DNA of 64,000 nucleotides from Wenjunlia vitaminophila DSM 41686 (GTDB lineage Bacteria > Actinomycetota > Actinomycetes > Streptomycetales > Streptomycetaceae): positions 63,131-127,130 of the forward strand of contig NZ_KB904634.1 in the NCBI RefSeq assembly GCF_000380165.1, in the 5' to 3' direction. Each line of letters opens with the position of its first letter. Position 1 is the first letter of the stretch. This document shows positions 34,611 to 47,070 of the stretch, piece by piece. The position numbers and the translations under genes were made by a program. The notes beneath the pieces are model-generated. The model was not told the origin of the DNA and searched no databases. It saw only the letters and a program-made list of their open reading frames with translations.

Positions 34611-35123
34611 GATCCTGAACAGCGGTCCGACAGGCAAGTGATTATTCAGGCGTGGCGGGCGTTGCCGGCGGGCTCGGGCTGCCGGCGAGGCACCCGGGTG
34701 ACGGTCGGCTGCCCCGCGGGTGCTCGGTGGCGCCCTGACCGACGGAACCGCGGCACCCATTGATGGCCGCCCGTGCCCGGAGCACCGAATTCAACCTCCG
34801 AGTGAACTTTTCACTGGGTTTGCCGCCCGCCCCTCCCGGAACCTCACCCAGGGTATACGCATAGCGCTACACAGCATTTCGTCGCATCAATACGACAACA
34901 TGAGCAACTAGTCAGTATCTGGACATTCGGGAGTGAATTCCAGCCGTGCCCGCAAGGCGGATTGCCCGGCACCGCATTCTCACCGGATCGTGGTCCGCGC
35001 AAGCAGAGACAAGGGGACGTGATGGCCGCACGGCGGGGTCATGGATATGCGCGTTCAGCCAGATTCCACTCACGGTGGCTGCGAACTGAGCCCCCGGTGC
35101 GCCATGCAAAGTAAGGAGAACTT
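34611..35123. promoter_or_regulatory. 513-bp AT-richer intergenic region before the crystallin-like gene
   Basis: No gene is evident. From about 34780 to 35000 the sequence is clearly richer in A+T than the rest of the window (for example around 34860-34920). It lies between divergent genes and probably holds both promoters; AAGGAG at 35113-35118 is the ribosome site for the GTG at 35124. Confidence 0.45.
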
Positions 35124-35477
35124 GTGATCTCACATGCCAAGAGGGTCGCGCGTTCCGTGACCGTGGCGTTCGCTGCCGCTGCCGCGTTCACCATGACCGT
35201 GCCGAGCGGCAACGCCTTCGCCATCGACCACGTCCAATGCCGTGGCGGGGAGAACTTCCTGAAGATCTGGTCGCACAGTGGCGGGCGCCAGAGCGTGGAC
35301 TGCTACGCGAACCGCGGGAAGACCTCCTTCGGTGGGTGGTGGGTCGACAAGATCTCCACCGGGAACAACGACTTGATCTACTACGACGCCAATGGCGATT
35401 CGGTGAAGATCGAACGGTGGCGTGAGATCACCTTCCCGAACCGCCCGCCGAAGGTCAACGCCATCGAAATCCTGTGA
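35124..35477 (+). CDS. Secreted beta/gamma-crystallin-like protein
   Basis: A 117-residue exported protein. Residues 1-33 form a signal peptide (SHAKRVARSVTVAFAAAA ... SGNAFA), leaving a mature part of about 84 residues with two Cys (HVQCRGG and SVDCYANRG) that likely form a disulphide. WSHSGGRQSVDCYANRG and FGGWWVDKISTGNN resemble actinomycete beta/gamma-crystallin proteins related to the Streptomyces metalloproteinase-inhibitor fold. Such proteins may bind calcium, inhibit proteases or act as toxins; which applies here is not visible. The GTG start has AAGGAG 6 bases upstream, and a strong terminator follows. Confidence 0.85.
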   Translation: MISHAKRVARSVTVAFAAAAAFTMTVPSGNAFAIDHVQCRGGENFLKIWSHSGGRQSVDCYANRGKTSFGGWWVDKISTGNNDLIYYDANGDSVKIERWREITFPNRPPKVNAIEIL

Positions 35478-35585
35478 CGGGTTGACGGCCGGCGCCCGGG
35501 ACGGGTCTTCGACAGCCCGTTTCCGCCGCTTCCCGGGCGAGCATCGGGTTTTCCGTTCCGTGAATCCGCTCGCACCCGGCTCACT

Positions 35586-35621
35586 GGTGCTGGCCATGCC
35601 TTTCGGGGCGTGGCCAGCACC
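35586..35621. terminator. Strong hairpin terminator after the crystallin-like gene
   Basis: GGTGCTGGCCATGCC (35586-35600) pairs with GGCGTGGCCAGCACC (35607-35621), 15 bp with one G-T pair and a 6-base loop. It lies between convergent genes and can stop both. Confidence 0.8.
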
Positions 35622-35685
35622 GGCTGGTTCTCCACGGCGGTAGTTCGTCGCCAGTTGCGGGGTGCGGCGAGTTCGGGAACTCGGG

Positions 35686-36237
35686 TCATGACGGCCGCCC
35701 GCCGAACTGCCAGTTGTGCACCTCGATGTCGGCGTACCGGTCCGGGGTCAGGATGGCGCGTGCCGCGTCCGGGTCCGGCGCCCGCAGCAGCGCCGCCGTG
35801 CCCAGCCAGGTGGTGCCGTCGTCGGACAGCAGCGGCCCGTAGGCGACCAGCTCGTCCTGGTTGGGCGGCACGGCGAGGTCGGCGATCTGCCCCAGGCCGA
35901 GGCCGAGCACGAGGTACCGGTTGCCGCCGGTCCGTCCGCCCGGGAAGTCCCACATGGTGCGTCCCAGGGTGTTGTGCCACCGTCGCAGCAGCACGTCCCG
36001 GTAGGCGCCGGCCTGGTAGTTGGGCTCGTCGAAGGCGAACGCGCGGGCGGCGGCGGGATCGGGCAGGCCGACGATGTGCACGCTTCCGGTGGGTGTGTCG
36101 CCGTCGTCGGCGAGGGTCGGACCCCGGGCGATCATCGTTTTGGCATACCGGTCCATATACGACCAGTGCTCTTCCAGTAGCTCGTGGCGCAGCGGCAGCG
36201 AGCCGGGACGGTCGCGGTGGTAGCAGAGGAACTCCAT
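35686..36237 (-). CDS. YCII-related protein with two YciI-like repeats
   Basis: A 183-residue protein. Two ferredoxin-like units are visible: residues about 1-95 (EFLCYHRDRPGSLPLRHELL, EEHWSYMDRY, ARGPTLADDGDTPTGSVHIV) and about 100-183 (YLVLGLGLG, ELVAYGPLLSDDGTTWLGTA). YciI proteins have a conserved His/Asp pair, but no general reaction is known. ATG 36235-36237 is used; the frame extends further without family-like sequence. Confidence 0.82.
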   Translation of the reverse strand: MEFLCYHRDRPGSLPLRHELLEEHWSYMDRYAKTMIARGPTLADDGDTPTGSVHIVGLPDPAAARAFAFDEPNYQAGAYRDVLLRRWHNTLGRTMWDFPGGRTGGNRYLVLGLGLGQIADLAVPPNQDELVAYGPLLSDDGTTWLGTAALLRAPDPDAARAILTPDRYADIEVHNWQFGGRPS

Positions 36238-36525
36238 GCCCACAGGGTCCCGTCGAGGAGGCGACAGGGCGAGCGGGTTTCCCCGGTGCGCGCTCGGCGG
36301 AGGCCCGGAACCCGGAACCAAGGGGGCGACTCCGGGTGGCGGTCGTCACCGCTGGCGGCGCGTACCGAGCGACCCGGCCCGGCAAGGTGGCCACGGGCGC
36401 GGCCGAAGGGACGTACGATCCTGTGCCCTAGGTCACCACTGCGGGATCACGTGGTGCGATGACTTCCGCGCCCCACGACGGTCTGAACAACCGTAGTCCC
36501 GTAGCGAACAGAAGGAGCAAGTCCC

Positions 36526-37122
36526 ATGCGGATCGTGGTCAGCGAGTTCATCAGCCTGGACGGCGTCGTGCAGGCCCCGGGCGGCCCCCAGGAGGACACC
36601 GACGGTGGTTTCGCCCACGGCGGCTGGTCGGGCCCGTTCTTCGACCCCGAGGTCATGGGTCCCGTCTTCAACGACGTGATGACCAAGGCCGAGGCTCTGC
36701 TGTTCGGGCGCCGCACGTGGCAGACGATGGCCGCGGCGTGGCCCGAGCGGGCCGGTGACCCGTTCGCCGACCGGATGAACGCCATCCCCAAGTACGTCGT
36801 CTCCTCGACGCTGAGCGACGCGGAGCTGACCTGGGACAACACCACACGCATCCCCGGTGAGGAGGCCGTCGCCGGCATCCGGAAGCTGCGGGACTCCGAC
36901 GGGGGCGACCTGGTCGTCATGGGGAGCCCCACGCTCGTGCGCGCCCTGCTTGGCGAGGGGATGGTGGACGAGCTCCGCCTCATGATCGAGCCGGTGATCC
37001 TCGGCGGCGGCAAGACGATCTTCCCCGACAACGGCGTGCTGCGGACCCTGGAGCTGGTCTCCACCGTCACCAGCAGCACGGGCGTGCACGTCTGCACCTA
37101 CCGGCTGGCCTCCGAGGGATAG
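36526..37122 (+). CDS. Dihydrofolate reductase-like (RibD C-terminal) protein
   Basis: A 198-residue NADPH-reductase-fold protein: MRIVVSEFISLDGVVQAPG, LLFGRRTWQTMAAAWP, KYVVSSTLSDAELTW, GGDLVVMGSPTLVRALLGEG, VILGGGKTIFPD. These match the DHFR/RibD-C family that is abundant in actinomycetes and is distinct from FolA. AAGGAG lies 9 bases before the ATG. The substrate is unknown. Confidence 0.9.
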   Translation: MRIVVSEFISLDGVVQAPGGPQEDTDGGFAHGGWSGPFFDPEVMGPVFNDVMTKAEALLFGRRTWQTMAAAWPERAGDPFADRMNAIPKYVVSSTLSDAELTWDNTTRIPGEEAVAGIRKLRDSDGGDLVVMGSPTLVRALLGEGMVDELRLMIEPVILGGGKTIFPDNGVLRTLELVSTVTSSTGVHVCTYRLASEG

Positions 37123-37238
37123 GCCGGAGCGCGGTGGTGGACGGCCCACGGGCGTCCCCAGCGGGCCTTGAGGCAGCCGGCCCGCTTCGCGCCGGGCGTC
37201 GAGAGCCACTGTCCGACCCGGTGCCTAGGGTTCGGGTC

Positions 37239-38087
37239 ATGACGTTGCCTCCTCGCCCCTCGCGCGCCCGGGGCGGCACCCCCCTTCACGGCGCGGGCCG
37301 CTCCACGGTGTCCGCCGGCCACGGTCCGCTACGGGGCGCGTCGGCCAGCAGCCGCGGCGGCCGGCGCCACTCCCTGCTGTGGCGCGCGGACGAGGAGGCG
37401 ACGGGGGACTCCTGGGCGCGGCTGCTTCCCGCGCACCGGACGACGGGGCTGTGGCCGGTGCTGCTCGGCGGGCGCCGCGGGCGTCCCTGGGACCGCGCGC
37501 CCGCCCCGCACCCGGGCTCCGACCCGGGCGCGTTCGACGCCGAGGCGCTCCTGCGGTGGTGGTGGGCGCGGCACGTCCCCCCGGCCCCCCACCAGGCCCC
37601 CAGGACCTGCTGGGAAGGCACCTCTGCCTCCCCCCGTCCCCGGTGGCCCGGCCTGGCCGCCACCCCGCCGCCCGAGGACGATCCCGACGTGGTGGCGGCC
37701 AGGGTCGCCGGTGAGCTGGTGGAGCACGCGATGCTGTGTCGGCCCCGGGTGGGCCTCGTTCCGGCGGGGCGTGGGGCCGACGTGTTGGCCGCCGTCGGTT
37801 GGACCGGCCGGCCGGGGGGCTGTGACGGCCACGACGCCGCGCAGTCCAGCGCGGTGCTGCGGAGCTGGGAGGACAGGTTCGGGGTGCGGGTCGTCGCGCT
37901 GGAGGAGCACGGCGTGCTGCACGTCTCGGTGGCGGGGCCACCGCGGACGCTCGACCAGGCCGTGGCGGTGGCGGCCGAACACCTCGCGTTCTGCCCCGAC
38001 AACGTACGGCGGTGCGGAGGCACGCTGGCCCGCTACGCGCGCGAGCATCTGCGGGGCAGGGACCACTGGTCCTTCCGCTGGGGCTGA
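37239..38087 (+). CDS. DUF4253-domain protein
   Basis: A 282-residue protein of unknown function. The C-terminal half has the DUF4253 pattern: VLRSWEDRFGVRVVALEEHG, QAVAVAAEHLAFCPDNV, REHLRGRDHWSFRWG. The N-terminal part is Arg/Pro-rich and partly low complexity. ATG 37239 sits 7 bp after TAGGGT (37226-37231), a possible -10, which would give a leaderless transcript. Confidence 0.82.
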   Translation: MTLPPRPSRARGGTPLHGAGRSTVSAGHGPLRGASASSRGGRRHSLLWRADEEATGDSWARLLPAHRTTGLWPVLLGGRRGRPWDRAPAPHPGSDPGAFDAEALLRWWWARHVPPAPHQAPRTCWEGTSASPRPRWPGLAATPPPEDDPDVVAARVAGELVEHAMLCRPRVGLVPAGRGADVLAAVGWTGRPGGCDGHDAAQSSAVLRSWEDRFGVRVVALEEHGVLHVSVAGPPRTLDQAVAVAAEHLAFCPDNVRRCGGTLARYAREHLRGRDHWSFRWG

Positions 38088-38119
38088 TCCCGGGAGCCCC
38101 TGCGGCGCGCGCCGGTCCG

Positions 38120-38300
38120 CTAGGGCCTGTCTGATAAATCCCGCCTGGGTCGTGACGCCTGGCACGCACGCTCGCTGCGTTGTCGGGATCGTCCACGTAC
38201 GCCCAGTACGAGGACGACCCTCCGCCTTGCGATCGCACGCACCAGACGCCGCGACCCCCGCCCTCCGGGCGGACGACGCTACTTATCAGACAGGCCCTAG
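38120..38300. mobile_element. MITE-like element, 181 bp with perfect 18-bp terminal inverted repeats
   Basis: The left end CTAGGGCCTGTCTGATAA (38120-38137) is the exact reverse complement of 38283-38300. The interior also pairs with itself imperfectly (around 38147-38180 with 38225-38255), so the whole element could form one long hairpin. It encodes no transposase. TA or CTAG may be the duplicated target. It lies between the DUF4253 gene and the ThuA-LacZ pair. Elements with similar ends are, to my recollection, scattered in streptomycete genomes. Confidence 0.85.
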
Positions 38301-38310
38301 GGGCGGCTCC

Positions 38311-38316
38311 TACGAT
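38311..38316 (+). promoter_or_regulatory. Possible -10 of a leaderless ThuA promoter abutting the MITE
   Basis: TACGAT lies 7 bp before ATG 38324. A -35-like CAGACA (38287-38292), 18 bp upstream, falls inside the MITE terminal repeat. Confidence 0.45.
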
Positions 38317-38323
38317 GGGGGCC

Positions 38324-42048
<3,725 letters not shown>

Positions 42049-42086
42049 CCGGCGACGGCGCCCCGGGGGCTGGTCTCCGGGCCGTC

Positions 42087-42902
42087 TCAGGGAACGATGG
42101 CGTACTCGGTGAACGTGCCGCAGGAGTCGAACCCCAGCCGCCGGTAGACGCGTTCGCCGTCCGCGGACGCCTGGAGGACCGCGGTGCGCGCGCCCTCGTC
42201 GTACGCGGCGCGCACGGCGGCCAGGGTGATGGCGCCGCCGTGTCCTCGCTGCCGGTCGGTGGCCAGGGTGGCGATGTTGTAGATGCCGGCGACCCCCGCG
42301 TGCAGGAACACCTCGGCCGAGCACACCGGTCGGCCCTCGACGTAGCCGACCAGGTAGCGGGCCGGGCTCGTCGGGGCCAACGCCCACGGGGCCGCCTCGG
42401 CGAAGAAGCGGCGCACGGTCGCGGCGGGTGGGTCCCAGTTCGCGGCCAGGACGGCTGAGAAGTCGGCGAGTTGCCCCTGGGTGGTCACCCGGCGGATGTC
42501 CAGGCCCCCGGCGCGTGGCTCGGGCAGGGGCTCCTCGAGGTCCCGCCACATGCCCGACTCCGTCCCGGACGCGTGCACACCGGCGGCCTCCAGGAGTGCG
42601 GGGAGTTCGGCCGGTGTGGAGGCGGGTCCGACCCACCAGGAGAAGGGGCGTCCCGTGGCGGTCAGGGACCGGACGGTCTGCCTGACCCGGGCCGGGGCCG
42701 TGTCCGGGGCGAGGCGTGCCGCAGCGACGATGTTGAAGGTGTCGTCGTCCAGGCCGCTGTCGGCGACCAGCAGGTCGTCCGTCTCCACGACGGTGCAGCC
42801 ACCCAGGTGCCGGTGCAGGTGACAGGCGTGCTCGGCGAGGTTCTGCTCCACTGCGTCCCACAGGTCGGGGTCACCGCCGGTGGGGTGTCGGGGTCGGTCC
42901 AT
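42087..42902 (-). CDS. GNAT-family acetyltransferase
   Basis: A 271-residue protein with an N-terminal accessory region and a GNAT fold in the second half: [40 protein letters not shown] with the acetyl-CoA loop, and [20 protein letters not shown]. The start is either 42902 or 42911, both weak. The target is unknown. Its convergent neighbour is the beta-galactosidase. Confidence 0.86.
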   Translation of the reverse strand: MDRPRHPTGGDPDLWDAVEQNLAEHACHLHRHLGGCTVVETDDLLVADSGLDDDTFNIVAAARLAPDTAPARVRQTVRSLTATGRPFSWWVGPASTPAELPALLEAAGVHASGTESGMWRDLEEPLPEPRAGGLDIRRVTTQGQLADFSAVLAANWDPPAATVRRFFAEAAPWALAPTSPARYLVGYVEGRPVCSAEVFLHAGVAGIYNIATLATDRQRGHGGAITLAAVRAAYDEGARTAVLQASADGERVYRRLGFDSCGTFTEYAIVP

Positions 42903-43099
42903 GGCGGGCATCACAACATGCCGGCCCACCGGCCGGCATCTGGGTTTCCCGCCGGGGAGGGTCCCCGGGGGCCGGTGTGCGGGAGCGCGATCGGGGGTTC
43001 CGCCCCGTGCACGGCGCGGTGCTGCTGGAATGGTCCTCCGCGGCCTCGTTCCCGGTCGCGCCCGAGTCCGACATCCACCACGTCCACGGAGTTCCCACG

Positions 43100-43780
43100 A
43101 TGCCCGCGATCGTCCTCGTCCACGGCCTGTGGGCCGACGGCTCCTGCTGGAGCGAGACCATCACCGCCCTGCGTGCCCTCGGCCACGAACCGGTCGCCGT
43201 CCAGTTGCCGCTGGAGTCCCTCGACGGCGACGTCGCGGTCGTCCACCGGGTCCTGTCCACCGTCAAAGGCCCCGTCCTCCTGGTCGGCTGGTCGTACGGC
43301 GGCGCCGTCGTCACCAACGCGGCCCGCGGCCGGGACGACGTCGCGGCCCTCGCCTACATCGCCGGGTTCGCGCCCGACGAGGGCGAGACGGTCGGCGACA
43401 TCGTCCGCCGCCATCCCGGCAGCCTGCTGTTCCAGCACCTGAAGGTCACCGAGGACGGCTACTCCTACCTCGACCGCCCGGACTACGGCACGGTCATGTC
43501 CGCCGACGCCACCCCCGAGCGCAACGCGATCGCCGGCGCCGTACAGAAGTTCCCCCGCCTGGGCATAGAGGCGAACCCCTCCGGGGTTCCCGCCTGGCGC
43601 GACCTGCCCACCCACTACCTGGTCGCCACCGAGGACCGGGCGCTGCCGGTCGCCACCCAGCGGGAACTCGCCGCCCGCATGGGAGCGCGGACCACCGAGT
43701 GGGACACCGGTCACGGCCCGATGTACTCCCGTCCCGCGGACCTCGCCGCGTACCTCGACACGATCGCGGGGGGCCTATGA
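43100..43780 (+). CDS. Alpha/beta hydrolase
   Basis: A 226-residue esterase-like hydrolase. Seen: [14 protein letters not shown] (oxyanion region), the elbow [12 protein letters not shown] with the nucleophile Ser, [32 protein letters not shown] with the acid, and [11 protein letters not shown] with the catalytic His. It is of the small group near methylesterase/salicylate-binding-like hydrolases. ATG 43100 begins the family-like sequence; a frame upstream to 42977 is not needed. Confidence 0.88.
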   Translation: MPAIVLVHGLWADGSCWSETITALRALGHEPVAVQLPLESLDGDVAVVHRVLSTVKGPVLLVGWSYGGAVVTNAARGRDDVAALAYIAGFAPDEGETVGDIVRRHPGSLLFQHLKVTEDGYSYLDRPDYGTVMSADATPERNAIAGAVQKFPRLGIEANPSGVPAWRDLPTHYLVATEDRALPVATQRELAARMGARTTEWDTGHGPMYSRPADLAAYLDTIAGGL

Positions 43781-43949
43781 CCTGACGGGACGCACGGCCG
43801 TCCGGTTCACCACCCCTGAATTCGGACACCAGTTCCCCGACAGTGCTCGCCGCGGGCACACAGAGCACGGACCGTAACGGACCGCAGGGGACGGACGAGC
43901 GTTCGGCGCCCCACCGGTCCAGCAACGCGCGGACCGGAGGGGCGCGGCG
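43781..43949. other. Short gene-free region upstream of the PEBP gene
   Basis: No gene or strong hairpin noticed; the right end leads into the SigB-like promoter at 43950. Confidence 0.35.
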
Positions 43950-43974
43950 GCATGGCTGGCCTGTCCAGGGGTAC
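43950..43974 (+). promoter_or_regulatory. SigB-like promoter upstream of PEBP-DUF2267-SPFH genes
   Basis: GCAT (43950-43953), a 15-base spacer and GGGTAC (43969-43974) fit the streptomycete SigB-type pattern GNNT-N14-16-GGGTAY. The ATG at 43986 is 11 bp downstream, so the leader would be very short. Confidence 0.45.
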
Positions 43975-43985
43975 TACCGACGGCT

Positions 43986-44438
43986 ATGGCTGGCATAGAA
44001 CTCCTCAGCGCCGCGTTCAGCGACCACACCGTGATCCCCCGTCGCTACGCCAAGGACGGGGACAACGTCTCACCGCCGCTGACCTGGTCTGACATCCCCG
44101 AAGGCACGGCAGAACTGGTCCTGCTCTGCGAGGACCCGGACGCCCCGTCGGGGAACTTCCTGCACTGGCTGGTCACCGGCATCGACCCGGGAAGCGCCGG
44201 CACCGAGGCAGGACAGACACCCCTCGGCGGCTCCCCGCACACCAACGGCTACCGGGAGCGTGGCTGGGGCGGCCCCCAGCCCCCGACCGGCGATCCGGCG
44301 CACCGGTACTTCTTCCACCTGTACGCGCTGCCCGAGCCGGTCTCCATCCCGGACGGCGCCTCGGCCGACCAGGTGCACGACATCGTCGACAACCGGCAAC
44401 TGGCCAGCGGCACCCTGGTCGGTCTCTACCAGCGTTGA
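43986..44438 (+). CDS. YbhB/YbcL-type PEBP-family protein
   Basis: A 150-residue phosphatidylethanolamine-binding-like protein with the conserved ligand-pocket segments VSPPLTWSDIPEGT, LLCEDPDAPSGNFLHWLVTG and HRYFFHLYAL. Bacterial members have no agreed role. It begins a group of three co-directional genes. Confidence 0.9.
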   Translation: MAGIELLSAAFSDHTVIPRRYAKDGDNVSPPLTWSDIPEGTAELVLLCEDPDAPSGNFLHWLVTGIDPGSAGTEAGQTPLGGSPHTNGYRERGWGGPQPPTGDPAHRYFFHLYALPEPVSIPDGASADQVHDIVDNRQLASGTLVGLYQR

Positions 44439-44463
44439 GTCCCGACCAGGAACGAGGACGACC

Positions 44464-44895
44464 ATGCGCCACGACGAACTGATCGGTCAGGTACAGGCGA
44501 GAGCGGGGTTGCCGGACCGCGGCGCCGCGGAACGCGCCGTTCGGGCGACGCTGGAGACCGTGGCGGAACGGGTGCCCGACGGGGTGGCCGAGCACCTCGC
44601 CGCCCAGCTCCCCGCGGAGGTGGGCGAACACGTGCTGCGGGTGACCGCGGCACACGACCGGACCCGCGAGCAGCGGGGCAAGGGTGACCGGTTCGACCTC
44701 ACCACGTTCCTCGGCCGGATCTCCTGGCGAACCGGCTCCCCCGAGGACGCCGCGATCCGGGACGCCACCGCGGTGCTCGAGGTCCTCGACGCCGCTGTGT
44801 CACCCGAGCTCATGGAACGCCTCAGTCGCGTCCTGCCCAGGGACATCAGGACCCTGATGCCCACGACCCGCGCCGACGAGACGGGGCGGCTGTGA
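44464..44895 (+). CDS. DUF2267 protein
   Basis: A 143-residue helical protein, first of two DUF2267 members in the window. Seen: RHDELIGQVQARAGLPDRGA, VRATLETVAERVPDGVAEHL and ELMERLSRVLPRDIRTLM. DUF2267 resembles DUF2780/HU-like two-repeat helical folds and turns up in actinomycete stress regulons; no activity is known. It overlaps the SPFH gene by 4 bp (GTGA). Confidence 0.85.
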   Translation: MRHDELIGQVQARAGLPDRGAAERAVRATLETVAERVPDGVAEHLAAQLPAEVGEHVLRVTAAHDRTREQRGKGDRFDLTTFLGRISWRTGSPEDAAIRDATAVLEVLDAAVSPELMERLSRVLPRDIRTLMPTTRADETGRL

Positions 44896-45752
44896 GTACC
44901 GCCGGCATCGTCGTCATCGTGGTCGTCGTCCTGGTCGTGCTCATCCTGGCGATGATGTCGGTGCGGATCATCCCGGAGTACGAACGGGCCGTGATCTTCC
45001 GGTTGGGGCGGGTGACCGGGGGGGCCAAGGGGCCGGGGTTGTTCTTCCTGATCCCGTACGTCGACCGGATGGTCCGGGTGTCCCTGCGGACCGTCACCAT
45101 GAGCATCCCGCCACAGGACATCATCACCAAGGACAACGTCACGGTCCGGGTGAACGCGGTGGCGTACTTCAACGTGGTGGAACCCAACCGGTCGGTCCTG
45201 GCCATCGAGGACCACATCAAGGGCACCTCCCAGATCTCCCAGACCACGCTGCGCAGCATCCTGGGGCAGGTGGACCTCGACGAGCTGCTGGTCAACCGGG
45301 AGGCGATCAACCAGCGGTTGCGCAACATCATCGACGACGTGACCCAGCCCTGGGGTGTCAAGGTGTCGCTGGTGGAGGTCAAGGACGTGGAGCTGCCCGA
45401 GGTGATGCGGCGGGCCATGGCCAGGCAGGCGGAGTCCGAACGGGACCGGCGGGCCAAGGTCATCCACGCCAAGGGGGAGTTCGAGGCGGCGGCGACCTTG
45501 AGCGACGCCGCCGAGCGCCTGGAGGGGCACCCGGCGGCGATGCAGTTGCGCATCCTTTCCACGATGGCCGAGGTGTCCGCGGAGCGGAACTCCACGCTGA
45601 TCTTCCCCCTGCCGATGGAGCTGCTGCGCGTGGTGGACATGCTCCGTCCGGATCACACGAAGCAGGCTCCGGCCAGCGGGGACGGGCAGACCCTGGTCAG
45701 CGGGGACGGGCACGCCGCGGTCACCGGGAAACCGCACAAGAAGCAGGGCTGA
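44892..45752 (+). CDS. SPFH/stomatin-like (slipin) membrane protein
   Basis: A 286-residue band-7 protein. An N-terminal membrane anchor (about residues 5-27, IVVIVVVVLVVLILAMM) is followed by RIIPEYERAVIFRLGRVTGG, GPGLFFLIPYVDRM and the coiled AMARQAESERDRRAKVIHAK. Slipins oligomerise at the membrane and organise lipid-protein domains. An NfeD partner, often next to slipins, is not present. The C-terminal tail repeats SGDGQT/SGDGHA and is lysine-rich. Confidence 0.9.
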   Translation: MSTAGIVVIVVVVLVVLILAMMSVRIIPEYERAVIFRLGRVTGGAKGPGLFFLIPYVDRMVRVSLRTVTMSIPPQDIITKDNVTVRVNAVAYFNVVEPNRSVLAIEDHIKGTSQISQTTLRSILGQVDLDELLVNREAINQRLRNIIDDVTQPWGVKVSLVEVKDVELPEVMRRAMARQAESERDRRAKVIHAKGEFEAAATLSDAAERLEGHPAAMQLRILSTMAEVSAERNSTLIFPLPMELLRVVDMLRPDHTKQAPASGDGQTLVSGDGHAAVTGKPHKKQG

Positions 45753-45858
45753 CGACCCGGAGGCCCCCAGGGGCGTGGCCACCGACCGGTGCCGGGTCGG
45801 CACCCCGTGCCGGCCAGCGGCATGTCGGTGCGGTGGGCTCCGGATCGACAGCGGTGGG

Positions 45859-46305
45859 TCAGGCGGGCACCGCGGGCGACTTCTGCGACCGCGCCGCGGC
45901 CCGCTGGCGTTGGATCAGCGAGTCCAGCGCCCACCTTCCGGGCCCGCTGAACGCGATGATGAGGAAGGCCCAGCAGAACATCGCCGCTCTCTCCCCGCCG
46001 TTCTCCAGCGGGAACAACGCCTCACTCTGGTGCTCGACGAAGTACGCGTAGGCCATCGACCCCGAACACAGGACGGCTGAGGCACGGGTGCCGAGCCCCA
46101 CGGCGACCAGGGCTCCGCCGAACAACTGGATGACCGCGGCCCACCAGTCGGGCCAGGCGCCGGCGCCAGGCACCTGCCCGCTGTTGGGCCCGCCCAGCAC
46201 GTCGAACAACGTCGCCGCCCCGTGGCAGGCAAACAGGAACCCCACCAGGACGCGGAACATGGCGAGGATGTAGTCCCTACTCCTGTCGAACAGACCCATG
46301 TTCAT
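45859..46305 (-). CDS. DoxX-family membrane protein
   Basis: A 148-residue four-helix membrane protein: YILAMFRVLVGFLFACHGAA, WWAAVIQLFGGALVAVGLGT, AVLCSGSMAYAYFVEHQ, CWAFLIIAFSGPGRWALD. DoxX-like proteins in mycobacteria act with SodA and SseA in oxidative-stress defence; here the link is only the stress-gene neighbourhood. ATG 46305 (MNMGLF) is preferred for its AGGAA; 46299 is possible. Confidence 0.86.
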   Translation of the reverse strand: MNMGLFDRSRDYILAMFRVLVGFLFACHGAATLFDVLGGPNSGQVPGAGAWPDWWAAVIQLFGGALVAVGLGTRASAVLCSGSMAYAYFVEHQSEALFPLENGGERAAMFCWAFLIIAFSGPGRWALDSLIQRQRAAARSQKSPAVPA

Positions 46306-46629
46306 GACCCATTCCTGACTGTCGCTGGACAACCGGCCTCTCGGTCCGGCTGCGAGTGGTGGGTGGCTGATGTCCACCCAGAAGGGGTACTGCCAGTGGG
46401 GCGCCTGGGGTTTCGTTTTGGCCGCGGAAGTTTTCACCGGCAGCGACGGGAACAGCTCTGCGCGGGTCCTCCGCCGGGCCGCACCGGGTGAGTGCGGCCC
46501 GATTTCCCGGGTATTCGCCCATGAGTCAGCATTGAGGTTTTCGCTGCTCTTCGACCCGGTTTAACGGGGCAGAGGAGTGGTATTCACGGCCGGTGTGAGC
46601 CGGGACAAGCATCCAGAGCGGAGCAGTCC
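46306..46629. promoter_or_regulatory. Divergent region between DoxX and DUF2267 genes
   Basis: A 324-bp gene-free stretch. It carries a SigB-like promoter for the plus-strand gene at 46559-46583. Nothing further was recognised. Confidence 0.4.
46559..46583 (+). promoter_or_regulatory. SigB-like promoter of the second DUF2267 gene
   Basis: GTTT (46559-46562), a 15-base spacer and TGGTAT (46578-46583), one base from GGGTAT. It lies 46 bp before the start at 46630. Confidence 0.45.
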
Positions 46630-47013
46630 ATGAAGTACGGAGAGATAGTCGCGGCGGTCCGCGACCGTGACGAGTACGCCGCCGACGAGGCGGGTCGGAT
46701 CACCGAGGCCGTGGTGGCCACGCTGGGCAGGCGGCTGACCCCCGCGTCGGCCGAGCACCTGGCCGACCAGCTCCCACCCGAGCTGGCCGAGGCCCTCAAC
46801 CAGGCCGAGGCCGCCCCGCAGAACTGGGGCGTGACCGAGTTCATCCACCATGTGGCCGAGGCCACGGGTGATGACGAGCGGATCGCCGACATGCACGCCC
46901 GGGCGGTGCTGTCCGTGCTGGGCGAGGACGTCAGCGGCGGCGAGGTCAACAAGCTGATCAGCCAGTTGCCCTCCGGGTTCGCCCAGTACTTCGGCTGGCC
47001 GGAACTGACGTGA
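46630..47013 (+). CDS. DUF2267 protein (second copy)
   Basis: A 127-residue DUF2267 protein: KYGEIVAAVRDRDEYAADEA, ITEAVVATLGRRLTPASAEHL, ADQLPPELAEAL, EVNKLISQLPSGFAQYFGWP. The final -QLPSGF..(Y/L)F is a family hallmark. It is only moderately like the copy at 44.5 kb and so is probably an old paralogue. A strong terminator follows. Confidence 0.87.
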   Translation: MKYGEIVAAVRDRDEYAADEAGRITEAVVATLGRRLTPASAEHLADQLPPELAEALNQAEAAPQNWGVTEFIHHVAEATGDDERIADMHARAVLSVLGEDVSGGEVNKLISQLPSGFAQYFGWPELT

Positions 47014-47019
47014 CCGTCT

Positions 47020-47061
47020 CCGGCCCCCGGGTGCGGCGGTCCCGCGGGCGCCGGGGGCCGG
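47020..47061. terminator. Bidirectional terminator between DUF2267 and ACP-like genes
   Basis: CCGGCCCCCGG (47020-47030) and CCGGGGGCCGG (47051-47061) form an 11-bp perfect stem with a 20-base loop between converging genes. Confidence 0.75.
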
Positions 47062-47070
47062 GGGCAGGGG

